Below are positions 13,026 to 22,427 of a stretch of DNA of 64,000 bases, one piece after another. The stretch spans positions 5,270,001 to 5,334,000 of the forward strand of contig JAFFJZ010000012.1 of assembly GCA_018340375.1 (NCBI GenBank), read 5' to 3'. The position numbers were made by a program, and so were the translations under genes. Source of the stretch: Gonatopus flavifemur. Its lineage: Eukaryota; Arthropoda; Insecta; Hymenoptera; Dryinidae. Below the pieces are notes generated by a model that was not told the origin of the DNA, did no database searches, and saw only the letters and a list, made by a program, of their open reading frames with translations. Within the stretch, counting starts at the first letter, position 1; the number at the start of each line of letters is the position of its first letter.

Positions 13026-13348
13026 CAGGGCCGTCTTTCATTGCTTCAAGACCCTGGGCCTACTTAGAGTGGAGGCCCATCTAAGGAGACGTAGAATCTT
13101 GAAATTTTTAAAAAACCACCCTAACATTGATCATTATAATTTCTCTTTAAAATAAGTATTACCTGAATTCCCACTTTTTTGTATATCTAGAATTAATTTC
13201 ATTTTAAAAATAACTTGATTTCATTCTGTTCAAGTAATCTTTTTAAAAAAAATATATAAAAATCTCAACGATTCTCTACGAAGAGGCCCCCCTTTTGCAG
13301 GAGGCCCTGGGCTCGGGCCCGGTATGCCCTGCCTTAAAGACGGCCCTG
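13026..13348. mobile_element. Short non-autonomous hAT element
   Basis: The ends are CAGGGCCGTCTTTCA and, on the other strand, CAGGGCCGTCTTTAA; CAGGGCCG-type ends are characteristic of hAT transposons. The flanks are TGAGGTTG (13018-13025) and CGAGGTTG (13349-13356), an 8-bp target duplication with one change, and hAT elements duplicate 8 bp. Subterminal GGCCTC/GGGCC-rich patches are typical of the family. No transposase frame in 323 bp. Confidence 0.85.
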
Positions 13349-13400
13349 CGAGGTTGAAGACAGCAAAACTCGTCATCTAGTTGATAAAGTTCGTATTGGA

Positions 13401-13769
13401 CAGAGATGTGAAAGCATTTGAAATGCTTTTTAGGAAAAATTTGGTATTGCCAACAAATTTTGCTGTTATTCCCCCATTTCTGCACATTTGCTGTTGGTTT
13501 TTGTAGTTTTCTTTAAAAAAAAATTTCGTATTTTGTATTTTATCATATATTTTGGAATGCATTTTGCATTTTGTATGGAAAATGTAAACAGCTTTCGGAA
13601 ATCTATTATAAAATACGAAATATGAAATATATCATGTTCAGAGAAATTTTTTCTAGAAGAAAACCCCGAAAATACATAAAAAATATACAGAAACGGGAAA
13701 TATTCAGCAAAATTTCTTGGCAATGCCAAAATTTTGCAAACAAGCATTTCAAATGCTTTCACATCTCTG
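13401..13769. mobile_element. Short non-autonomous hAT element with perfect 8-bp duplication
   Basis: The inverted ends share CAGAGATGTGAAAGCATTTG and continue with AAATGCTT. The identical 8-bp sequence GTATTGGA flanks both sides (13393-13400 and 13770-13777). Hyphenated arms extend inward about 70 bp, and the 369-bp body is AT-rich and non-coding. Unrelated in sequence to the neighbouring hAT element at 13026. Confidence 0.88.
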
Positions 13770-13777
13770 GTATTGGA

Positions 13778-14211
13778 GTCAAGTACAGTGCAGTTTAGTG
13801 AAATCAATGCGATTCAGTTTAACCCGTAAATAAAGTAATTCAACCGCATAGCGACCCTGATGCGAAAAAAGATCATAAAATCCCATTAGTTACTCGGAAC
13901 ATTGAACAGGATTAAATGGGATTTAACGAGAATACGATTGAATCTGATTCGATGTTCTGATCCTACAATGGGATTTGATAAATTTTGTTTGTACCAGGAA
14001 GATTTCGTCGTGGATGAGTCAATTGCACTCTTTTGAGCAGAATATACCGCTTTTGAGAGGAATCAGAATTAATTGATCGTAAATATTTCTGGGAATTAGA
14101 ATTTCAATCAAGTAACATACAGAAAAGAAATCTTGTCTGGATCCCGTTTTAACAGGACACTTGAAAATTCTATCAGCTCTTGATCGGGTTTTATGGGACA
14201 GAAACCGTTTA
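13778..14211. other. Spacer between mobile elements, no feature recognised
   Basis: About 430 bp of AT-rich DNA between a hAT element and the element beginning at 14212. I see no open frame or element end in it. Confidence 0.45.
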
Positions 14212-14595
14212 CCCTGGTAGAAATATCACGAGTTTTTCCAGATCACCCATGAGGGGTTAGCAAGGAAAAACTAGTTGGGATAAGCTGGAGAGTTATTAGC
14301 GAATATTTGGTGAGGTGGGCCCGATGGATTACAGATGGATAAAACTGGTTAGGATTTCACAAATTTTCCTCAATCCATACTAGTTAGAAATAGCTAACCT
14401 CAAAACCCAAAAAAATAAAACAGATATTGTCAAAGACGAGAAAAAGATGCCTTACCTCTATGTCTAGATTTTCTCACAGCGATCACTGGCGATTATTACT
14501 AAAAATACTTTCGATAATTTCCGCAGCCGAGATTTCAATTCGTATTTGTAAAAGGTATGCGATCCTCGTGTTTTTGTTTTTATTCAACCTAATCA

Positions 14596-14689
14596 ATGAG
14601 CAAAAGTGAAAATCAACATGAATTTGGAAGAGAAACGAATCTCAACCCAAATCGGGTATCAAATTATCGAAAAAGAAAGCAATTAGAAG
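14596..14689 (+). CDS. Putative exon 1 of transposon-associated gene
   Basis: An open frame starts at ATG 14596 and encodes 31 residues, MSKSENQHEFGRETNLNPNR followed by VSNYRKRKQLE. It ends in AAG immediately before GTGAGC, a good splice-donor sequence. The exon leaves one base of a split codon, which the acceptor at 14971-14972 completes in frame. The short basic stretch (YRKRKQ) would suit a nuclear or DNA-binding protein. I chose this ATG because it opens the frame that splices correctly; it is a model from sequence only. It lies inside the TA-flanked element 14212-16743. Confidence 0.35.
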
Positions 14690-14972
14690 GTGAGCAAGTA
14701 TTCCCATTCTCAAAATACAATAAAAATGTTCTTTCTATATATTCCTTATCAATACTTTGATTTCTCGATAAGTTGATAGACATGTTGGGTATATTCATGC
14801 ATACTTTTCGATCATTATTTCCCAGATTGGAAAAAAAATTTACATGAAATCTCAGATTTCGATGAAAATACCCAAATTACGAATTCAAATATTTCTGTTT
14901 GAACGTCCGAATCTTCATCTCGGTATGCTACATTCGCAAATAATTATTTGTCCGCATCTTCACATGATTCAG
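14690..14972 (+). other. Putative 283-nt intron
   Basis: GTGAGC at the 5' end and TTCACATGATTCAG at the 3' end obey GT-AG. Phase 1 on both sides creates a GTC codon at the junction. The upstream part of the second frame is closed by TGA at 14900-14902, which leaves only acceptors after that point usable. Confidence 0.35.
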
Positions 14973-15235
14973 TCACATCACCTGCTTTAGAACTCCCAAC
15001 AATTGACGAGATGAATGATGCGTCAAGCGATGCAGGACTAAATGAGATCAAAGATGATCACTATAGTCCTGATGATGAAGAGGAAAGCAACAGTGCAACT
15101 GAAGTTCCAGATTTTTTAGCTATTACGAATACAGCAGACGAAATTCGAGAATGGGTGATTGATAGGCAGGTCTCTCACAAACATTTAGATGGTTTGCTGA
15201 ATATTCTCAGAGAAGACAATATTCTTCCTGATTGA
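14973..15235 (+). CDS. Putative exon 2: acidic protein fragment, possibly transposon-derived
   Basis: The frame continues from exon 1 with TSPALELPTIDEMNDASSD, runs through an acidic stretch (YSPDDEEES), and ends in a compact helical-looking segment (residues EIREWVIDRQ and SHKHLDGLLNILRED) before a TGA at 15233-15235. From memory, many insect genomes carry multi-copy transposon-linked proteins whose N-terminal region has a similar 'xxWAxxxxIxHxxLxxLLxIL' pattern followed by LPKDxRTLL. Here the protein stops at ILPD, so it would be truncated. I cannot name the family with certainty. The exon could also be a pseudogene remnant, because the frame downstream to 15621 has no clear continuation. 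Confidence 0.4.
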
Positions 15236-15621
15236 CCAAAAACAGTTTAGAACGGAGTTTAGTCGCTGGATAGTTGTCGAATGTCTTGAATAATTATTAC
15301 CAAAAAAGTGAGAGGCATCTGTTTCTTTCAAAATAATTTGTTTCTAATTTTCATTGGAAATGTTGTATGGAATATACATATTCATAATATACATGTATTA
15401 AAAAATGTGTTATCTGAACTGGAACAAAGGTTTTTTGCATCAGAGGAAAAAAGATATTTTTGCGAAACCTCCTTCTATTGTGGATTTCCAAATAAAATCT
15501 TGTGGATATTGAATTCATGTATGGATGAAATTTCCAAGTAATCACAAGGTCCTCTTTGGAAATCGACAAGAAAAGAGGGTAGTGAAAAATTTTTTATTCA
15601 TATGTAGAAATTTTATTGATA

Positions 15622-16552
15622 CCCATACAGGGTTCATCAATTGGCCCAATAATGGCACGTTACTGGACCACAAACGGCGTTCTTCGCCCGTTAATGGCGC
15701 CCATTAATGGCTCATCAATGGTTAATTGCTGGATGATAACGTGGGTCCAGTAATGGCAATAAATAATGGGCCATGTATGAAATTATTGATTGGCCCAGTA
15801 ATGGGGCTAAATGATCTCGATTTAGGGCCAGAAATTTCGGGATAATGTTTGAATGTCAGCCATCAATGGCAGATTACTGGGGCATAATAATAATGATATC
15901 CAATGGTGACATGAGTGCGTTCCAGAATAATTGGTTCAGTATTAGTTCAAATGAGTGGTTAAGTGTGACCCAAAACACTTCTTTGTTTTTGTTTTAGGGA
16001 AATTTGTCATTCCAGTTTTCACAAGATCAGAAATGGTTGTTTTTTTTCCTAAATAGATTTGCATGCCCGATATTTCCACCATCTCAAATGTAAAATTATA
16101 CGAGTCAAAAGCACTCTCGATAAATCAGTTGAATTCAGTTGTTTATTCCTTCAAATTCTTTGTTATTTACATGACATAGTGATTGATTATCTTTATAAAT
16201 AAGAATTCATTTGAATCAAGTAAAAAGTATTTAATGGATGTGAATCATTTATTCAGTAAAGCCAAAACAAACCTTTTTCACGGGTGATTACGAATACAAT
16301 TCATTCAACTTTGAAATCCATTTTACTTAGTAATAGACCATATTTCAGCCAGTAACGGGGAATCAATTGTTGGCCGTTTAACATAGCCGTACATCGGCTG
16401 ATTATCGGCTGTTTTCATTGCTGACCTTTCTTATCAGCCAGTGGTGGGCCACACTTGTGCCAATGATATGAATCCATTGTTGGCCATTCAATGGTAGCCA
16501 TACATGGGCCGATTATTGGCTGTGTTTACATCGTCGGGGTTTCCTGTATGGG
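15622..16552. mobile_element. CCCATACAGG-ended element with TGGCC/CCATTAATGG words, TA duplication
   Basis: Left end CCCATACAGGGTTCATC, right end on the other strand CCCATACAGGAAACCC, flanked by TA (15620-15621, 16553-16554). The interior is full of short degenerate palindromic units such as GGCCCAATAATGGC, CCATTAATGG and TCATCAATGG near both ends. It is 931 bp without a credible open frame. It is inserted within 14212-16743, downstream of the gene remnant. Confidence 0.7.
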
Positions 16553-16955
16553 TATTTATGTACTAACGAGGGCCTTGTGAAATACTAGCGAGCAACTGGT
16601 CAGTTTTTCTAACTAGTATCTAATGAGTTAGAGCGTTACATTCTTCACTAGCTACCCGTGAATATTCCTTATTAGTTCCTCACAAGTTGAACGGGTAAAC
16701 TCGAAAGTGCCTTATGATTAACTGGAGAAAATGTCTACCAGGGTAAAACCTGGGAACAATTTTTTCCCTGGTTTTGCCTGGGATTTTCAACAGGTAGGGG
16801 TTAATAGTGGTCCCATATTAGCTTCACCCTAGTAAAAGTGAATCATACAAGAACATATAAAAATCATATGTGATTCATATAAAATTCATATATGGTCATA
16901 TATAATCCGTACATAATCCATATTGAATCAATGTATTGCACATGTATGACACATA

Positions 16956-18248
16956 CGAGGGTGGATTGATAAGTTTCCGGCCTGACCAAGAAAAACAACG
17001 TTTTTAAGAATTTTTTTTTTTTATTTCTCAACATAATCTCCTCCAAGGCTGATACATTTCTCATAGCGGTGTTCTAGTCTAGTAATGCCATCTCTATAGA
17101 CTAATTCGTCAAGCTCCTCAAAATACCCATTTACAGCTTCGATTACTTCTTCATTGTCCGCAAATCTCTTACCGCCAAACCATTTTTTGAGGTTAGGAAA
17201 CAGATAATAGTCACTCGGGGCTAGGTCTGGAGAGTAGGGAGGGTGCGGCATTAATTCAAACTTCAGATCGTTGATTTTAGCCATCGCAACGATTGACGTG
17301 TGCGCTGGTGCGTTATCGTGATGAAACAAGATTTTTTTCTTCGCCAGATGAGGTCGTTTAATTTTCACTTCGTGGCTCAAACGTTGCAATAAGTCTGCGT
17401 AGTATTGACCAGTGATAGTTTTACCCTTTTCAAGGTAATCAATGTATGTAATACCTTTTGCATCCCAAAAAACAGTATCCATAACCTTGTTCGCCGAAAA
17501 AATTGTTTTTGCCTTCTTTGGAGTTGGTTCCCCTGGTCCAATCCACTGTTTAGACTGTTCTTTGGTTTCAGGAGTGTAGTGGTGGACCCAAGTTTCGTCA
17601 ACGGTTACGAATCGACGCAAAAATTCGCTTGGATTACGCTTATACAACGCCAAATTGGCGGTAGAAATGTTCTTTCGAATCAATTTTTGGTCGACTGTTA
17701 GCAAACGCGGCACCCATCTTGCACAGAGCTTTTCCATATACAAATGTTGGTGCAAAATATTTTGTACACGTTCATATGACATCTTACAGGTCTCAGCTAT
17801 CTCACGAACTTTTAATCTGCGATCTTTCAGCACTATTTGATGGATTTTTTCGATCATATCTGGAGTTGTGACCTCAATGGGGCGTCCTGAGCGAGGCTCA
17901 TCAGAGGTGCTCACACGACCCTTTTTAAACTCGGAAACCCACTGCTTAACGGTTGAATATGATGAGGAGGATGTCCCCAGTGTTGAGTCCATCTCTTCTT
18001 TAATTTCCTTCGGCGTTAACCCCTTCAAATAAAAGTATTTGATGACAGCACGATTTTCCAGCTTCTCCATTTTTACGAAAAACACAGAGGCGTCTTGGTC
18101 AGCGTGCTCTCAAAACTAAACTAACATGGCGATCGGACTGAAACTATAGCTACAAGCTATCTAAGGATGGTACTATAGAACGCCACCTCAAGGTAGGCCT
18201 AGTGGCGCCATCTCTTGGTCAGGCCGGAAACTTATCAATCCACCCTCG
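16956..18248 (-). mobile_element. Complete mariner transposon with perfect terminal inverted repeats
   Basis: A 1293-bp element. The left end is CGAGGGTGGATTGATAAGTT followed by TCCGGCCTGACCAAG, and the right end is its exact reverse complement, 35-36 bp without a mismatch. TA flanks both ends (16954-16955, 18249-18250), as expected for Tc1/mariner target duplication. A full-length transposase frame is read on the minus strand. Perfect ends, intact frame and clean duplication point to a recent insertion. It sits inside the element 16827-18799. Confidence 0.95.
17021..18085 (-). CDS. Mariner transposase, intact, DD34D
   Basis: A single uninterrupted frame of 354 residues, the usual mariner size. 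The N-terminal third is a paired-type DNA-binding region with two helix-turn-helix units; the residue patterns IKYFYLKGLTPKEI and VREIAETCKMSYERV fit these, with GRP near residue 68 as a linker-like element. The catalytic region contains VTVDETWVHHY (Asp163), FHHDNAPAHTS (Asp257) and SPDLAPSDYYLFP (Asp292), with exactly 34 residues between the second and third Asp, the mariner signature. WVPRLLT (near 124-130) matches the conserved WVPHELT-type linker. The enzyme would bind the 35-bp ends, excise the element and insert it at TA. An internal Met at residue 6 (MEKLENRA) is the more likely start by comparison with other mariners. No stop or frameshift is present, so activity is possible but untested. 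Confidence 0.95.
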   Translation of the reverse strand: MFFVKMEKLENRAVIKYFYLKGLTPKEIKEEMDSTLGTSSSSYSTVKQWVSEFKKGRVSTSDEPRSGRPIEVTTPDMIEKIHQIVLKDRRLKVREIAETCKMSYERVQNILHQHLYMEKLCARWVPRLLTVDQKLIRKNISTANLALYKRNPSEFLRRFVTVDETWVHHYTPETKEQSKQWIGPGEPTPKKAKTIFSANKVMDTVFWDAKGITYIDYLEKGKTITGQYYADLLQRLSHEVKIKRPHLAKKKILFHHDNAPAHTSIVAMAKINDLKFELMPHPPYSPDLAPSDYYLFPNLKKWFGGKRFADNEEVIEAVNGYFEELDELVYRDGITRLEHRYEKCISLGGDYVEK

Positions 18249-18303
18249 TATATAATTCATATGTAATCCATATATGACCCATGAATGCAAGATTTTTTCA
18301 CAT

Positions 18304-18593
18304 CCCTAGTAAAAAGGGATTATCTATGGTCTATATATAATTATTGAAGTTCATACAAGTATTATTGAGATTTATATAAGCACATATATAGTTATATATT
18401 GAGCTATATATAAAAACTTGAATTGTTATATATAGTAAAAAATCTGAATAATTCTTTTCATATATAATTATCTCAAATTCCATATATACCACTATATATA
18501 ACTATATACATATGTGCATATATAAATTTCAATAATACTTATATAAACTTCAATAATTATATATAGACCATATATAATCCTTTTTTACTAGGG
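18304..18593. mobile_element. Hairpin MITE, CCCTAGTAAAAARGGATTA ends, AT duplication
   Basis: Arms of about 100 bp begin CCCTAGTAAAAAGGGATTAT and, on the other strand, CCCTAGTAAAAAAGGATTAT, and both continue through ATATATAATTATTGAAGTT. AT stands outside both ends (18302-18303, 18594-18595). It shares the first 11 bases of its ends with the older element it is inserted in (16827-18799), so a family member inserted into a relative. Non-coding. Confidence 0.78.
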
Positions 18594-18959
18594 ATATGTA
18601 CAAAAATTCTGCCATATATGAGATATTCTCCATACATGGATTATATATGCATTATATATGGATCATATATGGTCATATATGGCTTTTATATGGATTATAT
18701 ACGACTCCACACGTGTCCATGTATGGGCTATATATTTGGATTATATATTTATTATATATGAATTATGTATGGGTCAAATATGTTCACTTTTTACTAGGGC
18801 AGTTCGACTATTCCAAAACAACTAAATGGAAAAGACAAATTCGACGACATACGTATAAAACTGATCAAAGGGAGGTCGGTGCTAAGGGAGCTACAGCACC
18901 CCCCCTCCCTCCCCCCGAAATTTTAGAAATCAAATTTTCTCTTTGTTGAAGTTTGATGT

Positions 18960-19325
18960 CCCTGGCGACAAAAAGTTTCACTGAAAATCTCTGAAAATTT
19001 CCCTGAATTTCACTGCGAAACTCTGAACCTTACTGAAAAACGTTGAGAAACATTGAAAAAACCCAAAAGAATCCGAAAAACTCCAAAAACCTATTCAAAT
19101 TCTTTCGAATTCTGAAAAATTCGGAAAAACTCTGACTCATTGGGCACGGTTTTTCACTATAAACTTTTCTGAATACTGATGAATTTCTCTGAAAAACTCT
19201 GAATTTTCCTGAAAATCACTGGGACTCTCTGAGAAACTATGAACACCTCTGGAATGCTCTGAAAAACTCCTCACTGAAAATTAATGAAAATATCGGTGAT
19301 TTTCAGGGAAATTTGTCCACCAGGG
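18960..19325. mobile_element. CCCTGGYG-ended MITE with ACTGAAAA/CTCTGAA repeats, GT duplication
   Basis: Left end CCCTGGCGACAAAAAGTTTC, right end on the other strand CCCTGGTGGACAAATTTCCC, with GT on both outer sides (18958-18959, 19326-19327). The interior is an irregular array of CTCTGAAAAACTCTGAA-like units of varying spacing, suggesting slippage or subterminal binding repeats. Non-coding. Ends resemble 14212-16743 and 31749-32021. Confidence 0.68.
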
Positions 19326-19327
19326 GT

Positions 19328-20442
19328 ATTCGGTAGGTATATATAACAATTAGTGACTGGTCAAATGATAGTCTAGAATATATCTAACATTCAGTAATTG
19401 ATACATTGCGAATAAAATTACTTCAAACAAAGACACTAATTTTTCCAAAAGTGGAAGATCCCTAGCAAAAATGATTCTAGCAATCTTATAATTGATGTCA
19501 AGGCCGTTTCTAGTGACTAGCTTCACTGCAAGCGCCTCGAAAGATGCTGGATAACCACTGTCATCATTTTTACCAAGGATATTTTATCCTCCCGATGATT
19601 ATTTAATCGCCACAGCTATCCATCATGATATCCACGTAGACCCAGGAGGCTGTTAAAAAGGAGCTCAAACTGATCGCAGAGTAATCGCAATGATGATAGA
19701 TAATTCATATTATAAATTAATTATCCCAGATTCTCCCAATTCAAGGGGAGGTTCTCATCAAGCGAATTCCAAAATAAGGTGATTTTCTCGAATTTTTTTT
19801 TTTTAAGGAGGAATTAAATTAAGAACTCGAGTTATTTGACGCTTACTATACCATGTTTTCCAAGTTTGGCTCCAAGATATCTTAAAAATTACTCAACGGA
19901 TCGCTGTTTTTTATTTTATTTATTTTATATTGTAAAGTGATGGACAATATTTCATTGCGTAGCTTATACTCCAATGTATACAAAATAATCCTTTTTTCTC
20001 TTAATATCGCGTGGTATATTAGATATTGCATGATTATAATTGAGAAGAAAGGAACGTTTATCTAAAATCCCCATGTGTCACTCGATTATCATACTTTTCA
20101 ATAACTATAACGGGAATTTTGGTAATGTGTATATAATCTCTCCTCTCAGTGTAACACGTGGTGTTTTTTGGGGCATAATTTCATTCGGTAGCATCTCAAT
20201 GTCCCGAATGAAAATGTCCCATCATAACACCATCATTGATGCATGGTATGAGTTTTTGTTTTTCAACACAAACGAGGAAGCCATGTGTCAATTGGCAGAG
20301 TTTTTTCTGTAAACGTTTCAAATTTGATCAATTTCTTCGTACTTCGAATTTTTTTTTCAAAATTTTTTTACGATTAAAATAATATGAAAAATTCATTTTC
20401 GTCAAAAATGCTACTTACAGTCTTCTTGCTTTGAAGGGCAGA
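19328..20442. other. Intergenic DNA, nothing recognised
   Basis: AT-rich sequence of about 1.1 kb. An open frame at 20040-20312 has no recognisable domain and no supporting signals. I see no element ends within this stretch. Confidence 0.45.
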
Positions 20443-21024
20443 CCCAATGAACATGAACATCTTCACGATATCTTAAAGATATCTTTTGAAAGACATCTAC
20501 GAGACATATCAAAGACACATCTTGAAGACTTATCGAAAAGGTATCTCTGCAGGACATCTTTTCGATATGCCCCGAAGATGTCTTTCAAAAGATATGTTTA
20601 AGATTTTTTGCCAAATGTATCCTAAGATCAGCAGTTTTGAGGTTATGAGTGCACATGGATAACACTTCAAATGTCTGTGTTCACAATCAAATTGCAAGGA
20701 AGGTGAATTCGTCAATGAATTAAAAGCTTGAATAATCCATGTAAATACTAACAAATTCTGTAAAAAGTACGATTTTGTAACCTTGCAGTGGTAGCGCTAA
20801 AAGTAACGAACCCAGGTAGCACACGCACGTTCTGAGAATGTTCTGAGAATATACGTTGAGGATATCCGAATATTCTATGTAGATTCTTATTACGTGCGAA
20901 TATATTCTACGCACATTCTCAGAATGTTTGAATGGGACTGTTTCAAATATTTTCAGAATATGATGCCACGGATATTGTGGGAATATCAGAAAAAAATGCT
21001 GTTAAAATAAGACACAATAAGGTT

Positions 21025-21479
21025 GGAACACAGGACGGTTGGAACGCCACAAATATTCCGCTACCCAATAAACATTTGATTTCTCAAGATATGTTTTAGA
21101 TATGTTTAAGATGTCTTATGCGACACTTTTAGATATCTAAAAGATAACTTTTCGTATCTTGAGATATCTTAAACATATCTTACGTCTCTTAAAACATCCA
21201 AGATATGTTTAAGATATCTCAAGATACGAAAAGTTATCTTTTAGATATCTAAAAGTGTCGCATAAGACATCTTAAACATATCTAAAACATATCTTGAGAA
21301 ATCAAATGTTTATTGGGTAATTGTGTTAGTAATAAGCGAATTACGCAACGCGTGGTGAATGATGCGACACTGAGATTCGTGATGGAACTTCGGTTCCACT
21401 TCATTCCTCCCTGGATCTTTTCCCCCATTATCAAAAATTGGCGAGATATCTGTTCTGTTCCAACCGTCCTGTGTTCCAA
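21025..21479. repeat. Inverted GGTTGGAACACAGGACGGTT pair around a hairpin
   Basis: GGTTGGAACACAGGACGGTT at about 21025 reappears inverted as AACCGTCCTGTGTTCCAA at about 21462-21479. These look like inner arms of an older element that was split by the hairpin MITE at 21064-21317. Confidence 0.55.
21064..21317. mobile_element. Near-perfect hairpin MITE, CCCAATAAACATTTG ends, TA duplication
   Basis: The 254-bp element is almost wholly two inverted arms of about 120 bp. They start CCCAATAAACATTTGATTTC and continue through AAGATATGTTTTAGATATG and GTCGCATAAGACATC, with only a few bases between them. TA flanks both ends (21062-21063, 21318-21319). Transcribed, it would fold into a long double-stranded RNA. 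Close arm identity suggests recent origin or gene conversion between arms. Confidence 0.85.
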
Positions 21480-21493
21480 TCGTACCCGGTCTA

Positions 21494-22427
21494 CCCTACC
21501 CTGGTAAAAAAACCGGATAGGAAACCGGATGAAACCCGGATGATAATCCGACTCAAACCCGGATGAAATTTCCGGGATTCCGTCCGGGTGTATCCGGGCG
21601 CGTATACGGGTTTTGCGGTGATCCTTTATCCGGTTCCATCTGGATCCTGTCCGGGTTTTGGGATAAGATATTTTTTGCAGTCCCAAATAAAACCCGAAGA
21701 AGGAGACGAATGAATTCTATCCAAATTTCGTGTAGAGTTTCGAAAAATATTCAGTATTAAAATCCGGATAGGGTCCGGCTGAAACCGGATGAAGAATCAC
21801 CACAAAAACCGTATACGCGCCCGGATACACCCGGATGGAATCCCGGAAATTTCCTCCGGGTGTGATTCGGGTTCCGATCCGAGTTTGAGCCGGGTTCCCA
21901 TCCGGCTTTTTTACCGGGATAATCATGAATGAGAACTTGAAGCTTCAGCGAACGTTTAGATCAGATGTGTATAGATCGGGCCGAAGGTTCATTAAAGCTA
22001 ACTTTTAGATTCACAAACGTTTGACAAAGGTTCTACGAACGTTGAAATGTCCGCCTCGAAATACGTTCAGGAAACATAGATGGAACGTTCAATGAAGGTT
22101 CATCGAAGGTTTGACGAAGCTTCACAAAAATATCTATACTTATATTAATTTTCATCAATTTATATGCAGAATAAATGATTTAATAAACATAAATTATTAT
22201 AAATCAATCTGAGTATAGATATTTTTGTAAAGCTTCGTCAAACCTTCGATGAACCTTCATTGAACGTTCCATCTATGTTTCCTGAACGTATTTCGAGGCG
22301 AACATTTCAACGTTCGTAGAACCTTTGTCAAACGTTTGTGAATCTAAAAGTTAGCTTTAATGAACCTTCGGCCCGATCTATACACATCTGATCTAAACGT
22401 TCGCTGAAGCTTCATGTTCTCTTCGGG
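21494..22427. mobile_element. Foldback element with about 200-bp arms, CCCGAAGAGAACATGAAGC end, TA duplication
   Basis: The right end read on the other strand is CCCGAAGAGAACATGAAGCT. The same sequence resumes on the left at 21927 (GAATGAGAACTTGAAGCTTC). The arms then match for about 200 bp, through AGATCAGATGTGTATAGATC and ATAGATGGAACGTTC, around an AT-rich loop at about 22140-22210. The left terminal CCC appears to lie at 21494-21496, separated from the rest by a later insertion (21499-21918). TA stands outside both ends. Non-coding. Confidence 0.7.
21499..21918. mobile_element. GC-rich CCCTGGTAAAA-ended foldback MITE (CCGGAT words)
   Basis: Left end CCCTGGTAAAAAAACCGGAT, right end on the other strand CCCGGTAAAAAAGCCGGAT. 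Arms of about 170-190 bp contain CCCGGATGAAATTTCCGGGA and CGGGCGCGTATACGG in mirror orientation. Composition is strikingly richer in C+G than the neighbours. Flanking dinucleotides are TA and AT, so no exact duplication. It appears to have inserted a few bases inside the end of 21494-22427. Confidence 0.72.

Larger units (their letters stand above)
14212..16743. mobile_element. 2.5-kb CCCTGGTAG-ended element carrying a gene remnant, TA duplication
   Basis: Left end CCCTGGTAGAAATATCACGA, right end on the other strand CCCTGGTAGACATTTTCTCC, with TA on both sides (14210-14211, 16744-16745). Subterminal parts contain ACTAGTT, AACTAGTATC and GAGTTA-type words. The interior holds a plausible two-exon gene (14596-15235) and a separate inserted element (15622-16552). 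Removing the insertion leaves about 1.6 kb. Similar CCCTGGT ends occur at 18960-19325, 21499-21918 and 31749-32021, so this may be the only coding member of the group in the window. Confidence 0.6.
16827..18799. mobile_element. CCCTAGTAAAAGTGAA-ended element, disrupted by two insertions, CA duplication
   Basis: The left end CCCTAGTAAAAGTGAATC is mirrored at the right by TTCACTTTTTACTAGGG, and CA flanks both (16825-16826, 18800-18801). Without the mariner (16956-18248) and the hairpin MITE (18304-18593), the host element is about 390 bp of ATATATGG/CATATATGA words. No coding capacity of its own. It must be older than the mariner it contains. Confidence 0.72.

Noticed and set aside
15308..15541. 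77-residue frame downstream of the putative transposon gene as its continuation
   Set aside because: Different frame context, no acceptor in a fitting phase that I could defend, and no recognisable similarity.
18960..19325. CRISPR-like array of CTGAAAA repeats
   Set aside because: The repeats are short, degenerate and irregularly spaced, in a eukaryotic MITE with inverted ends. Not a CRISPR array.
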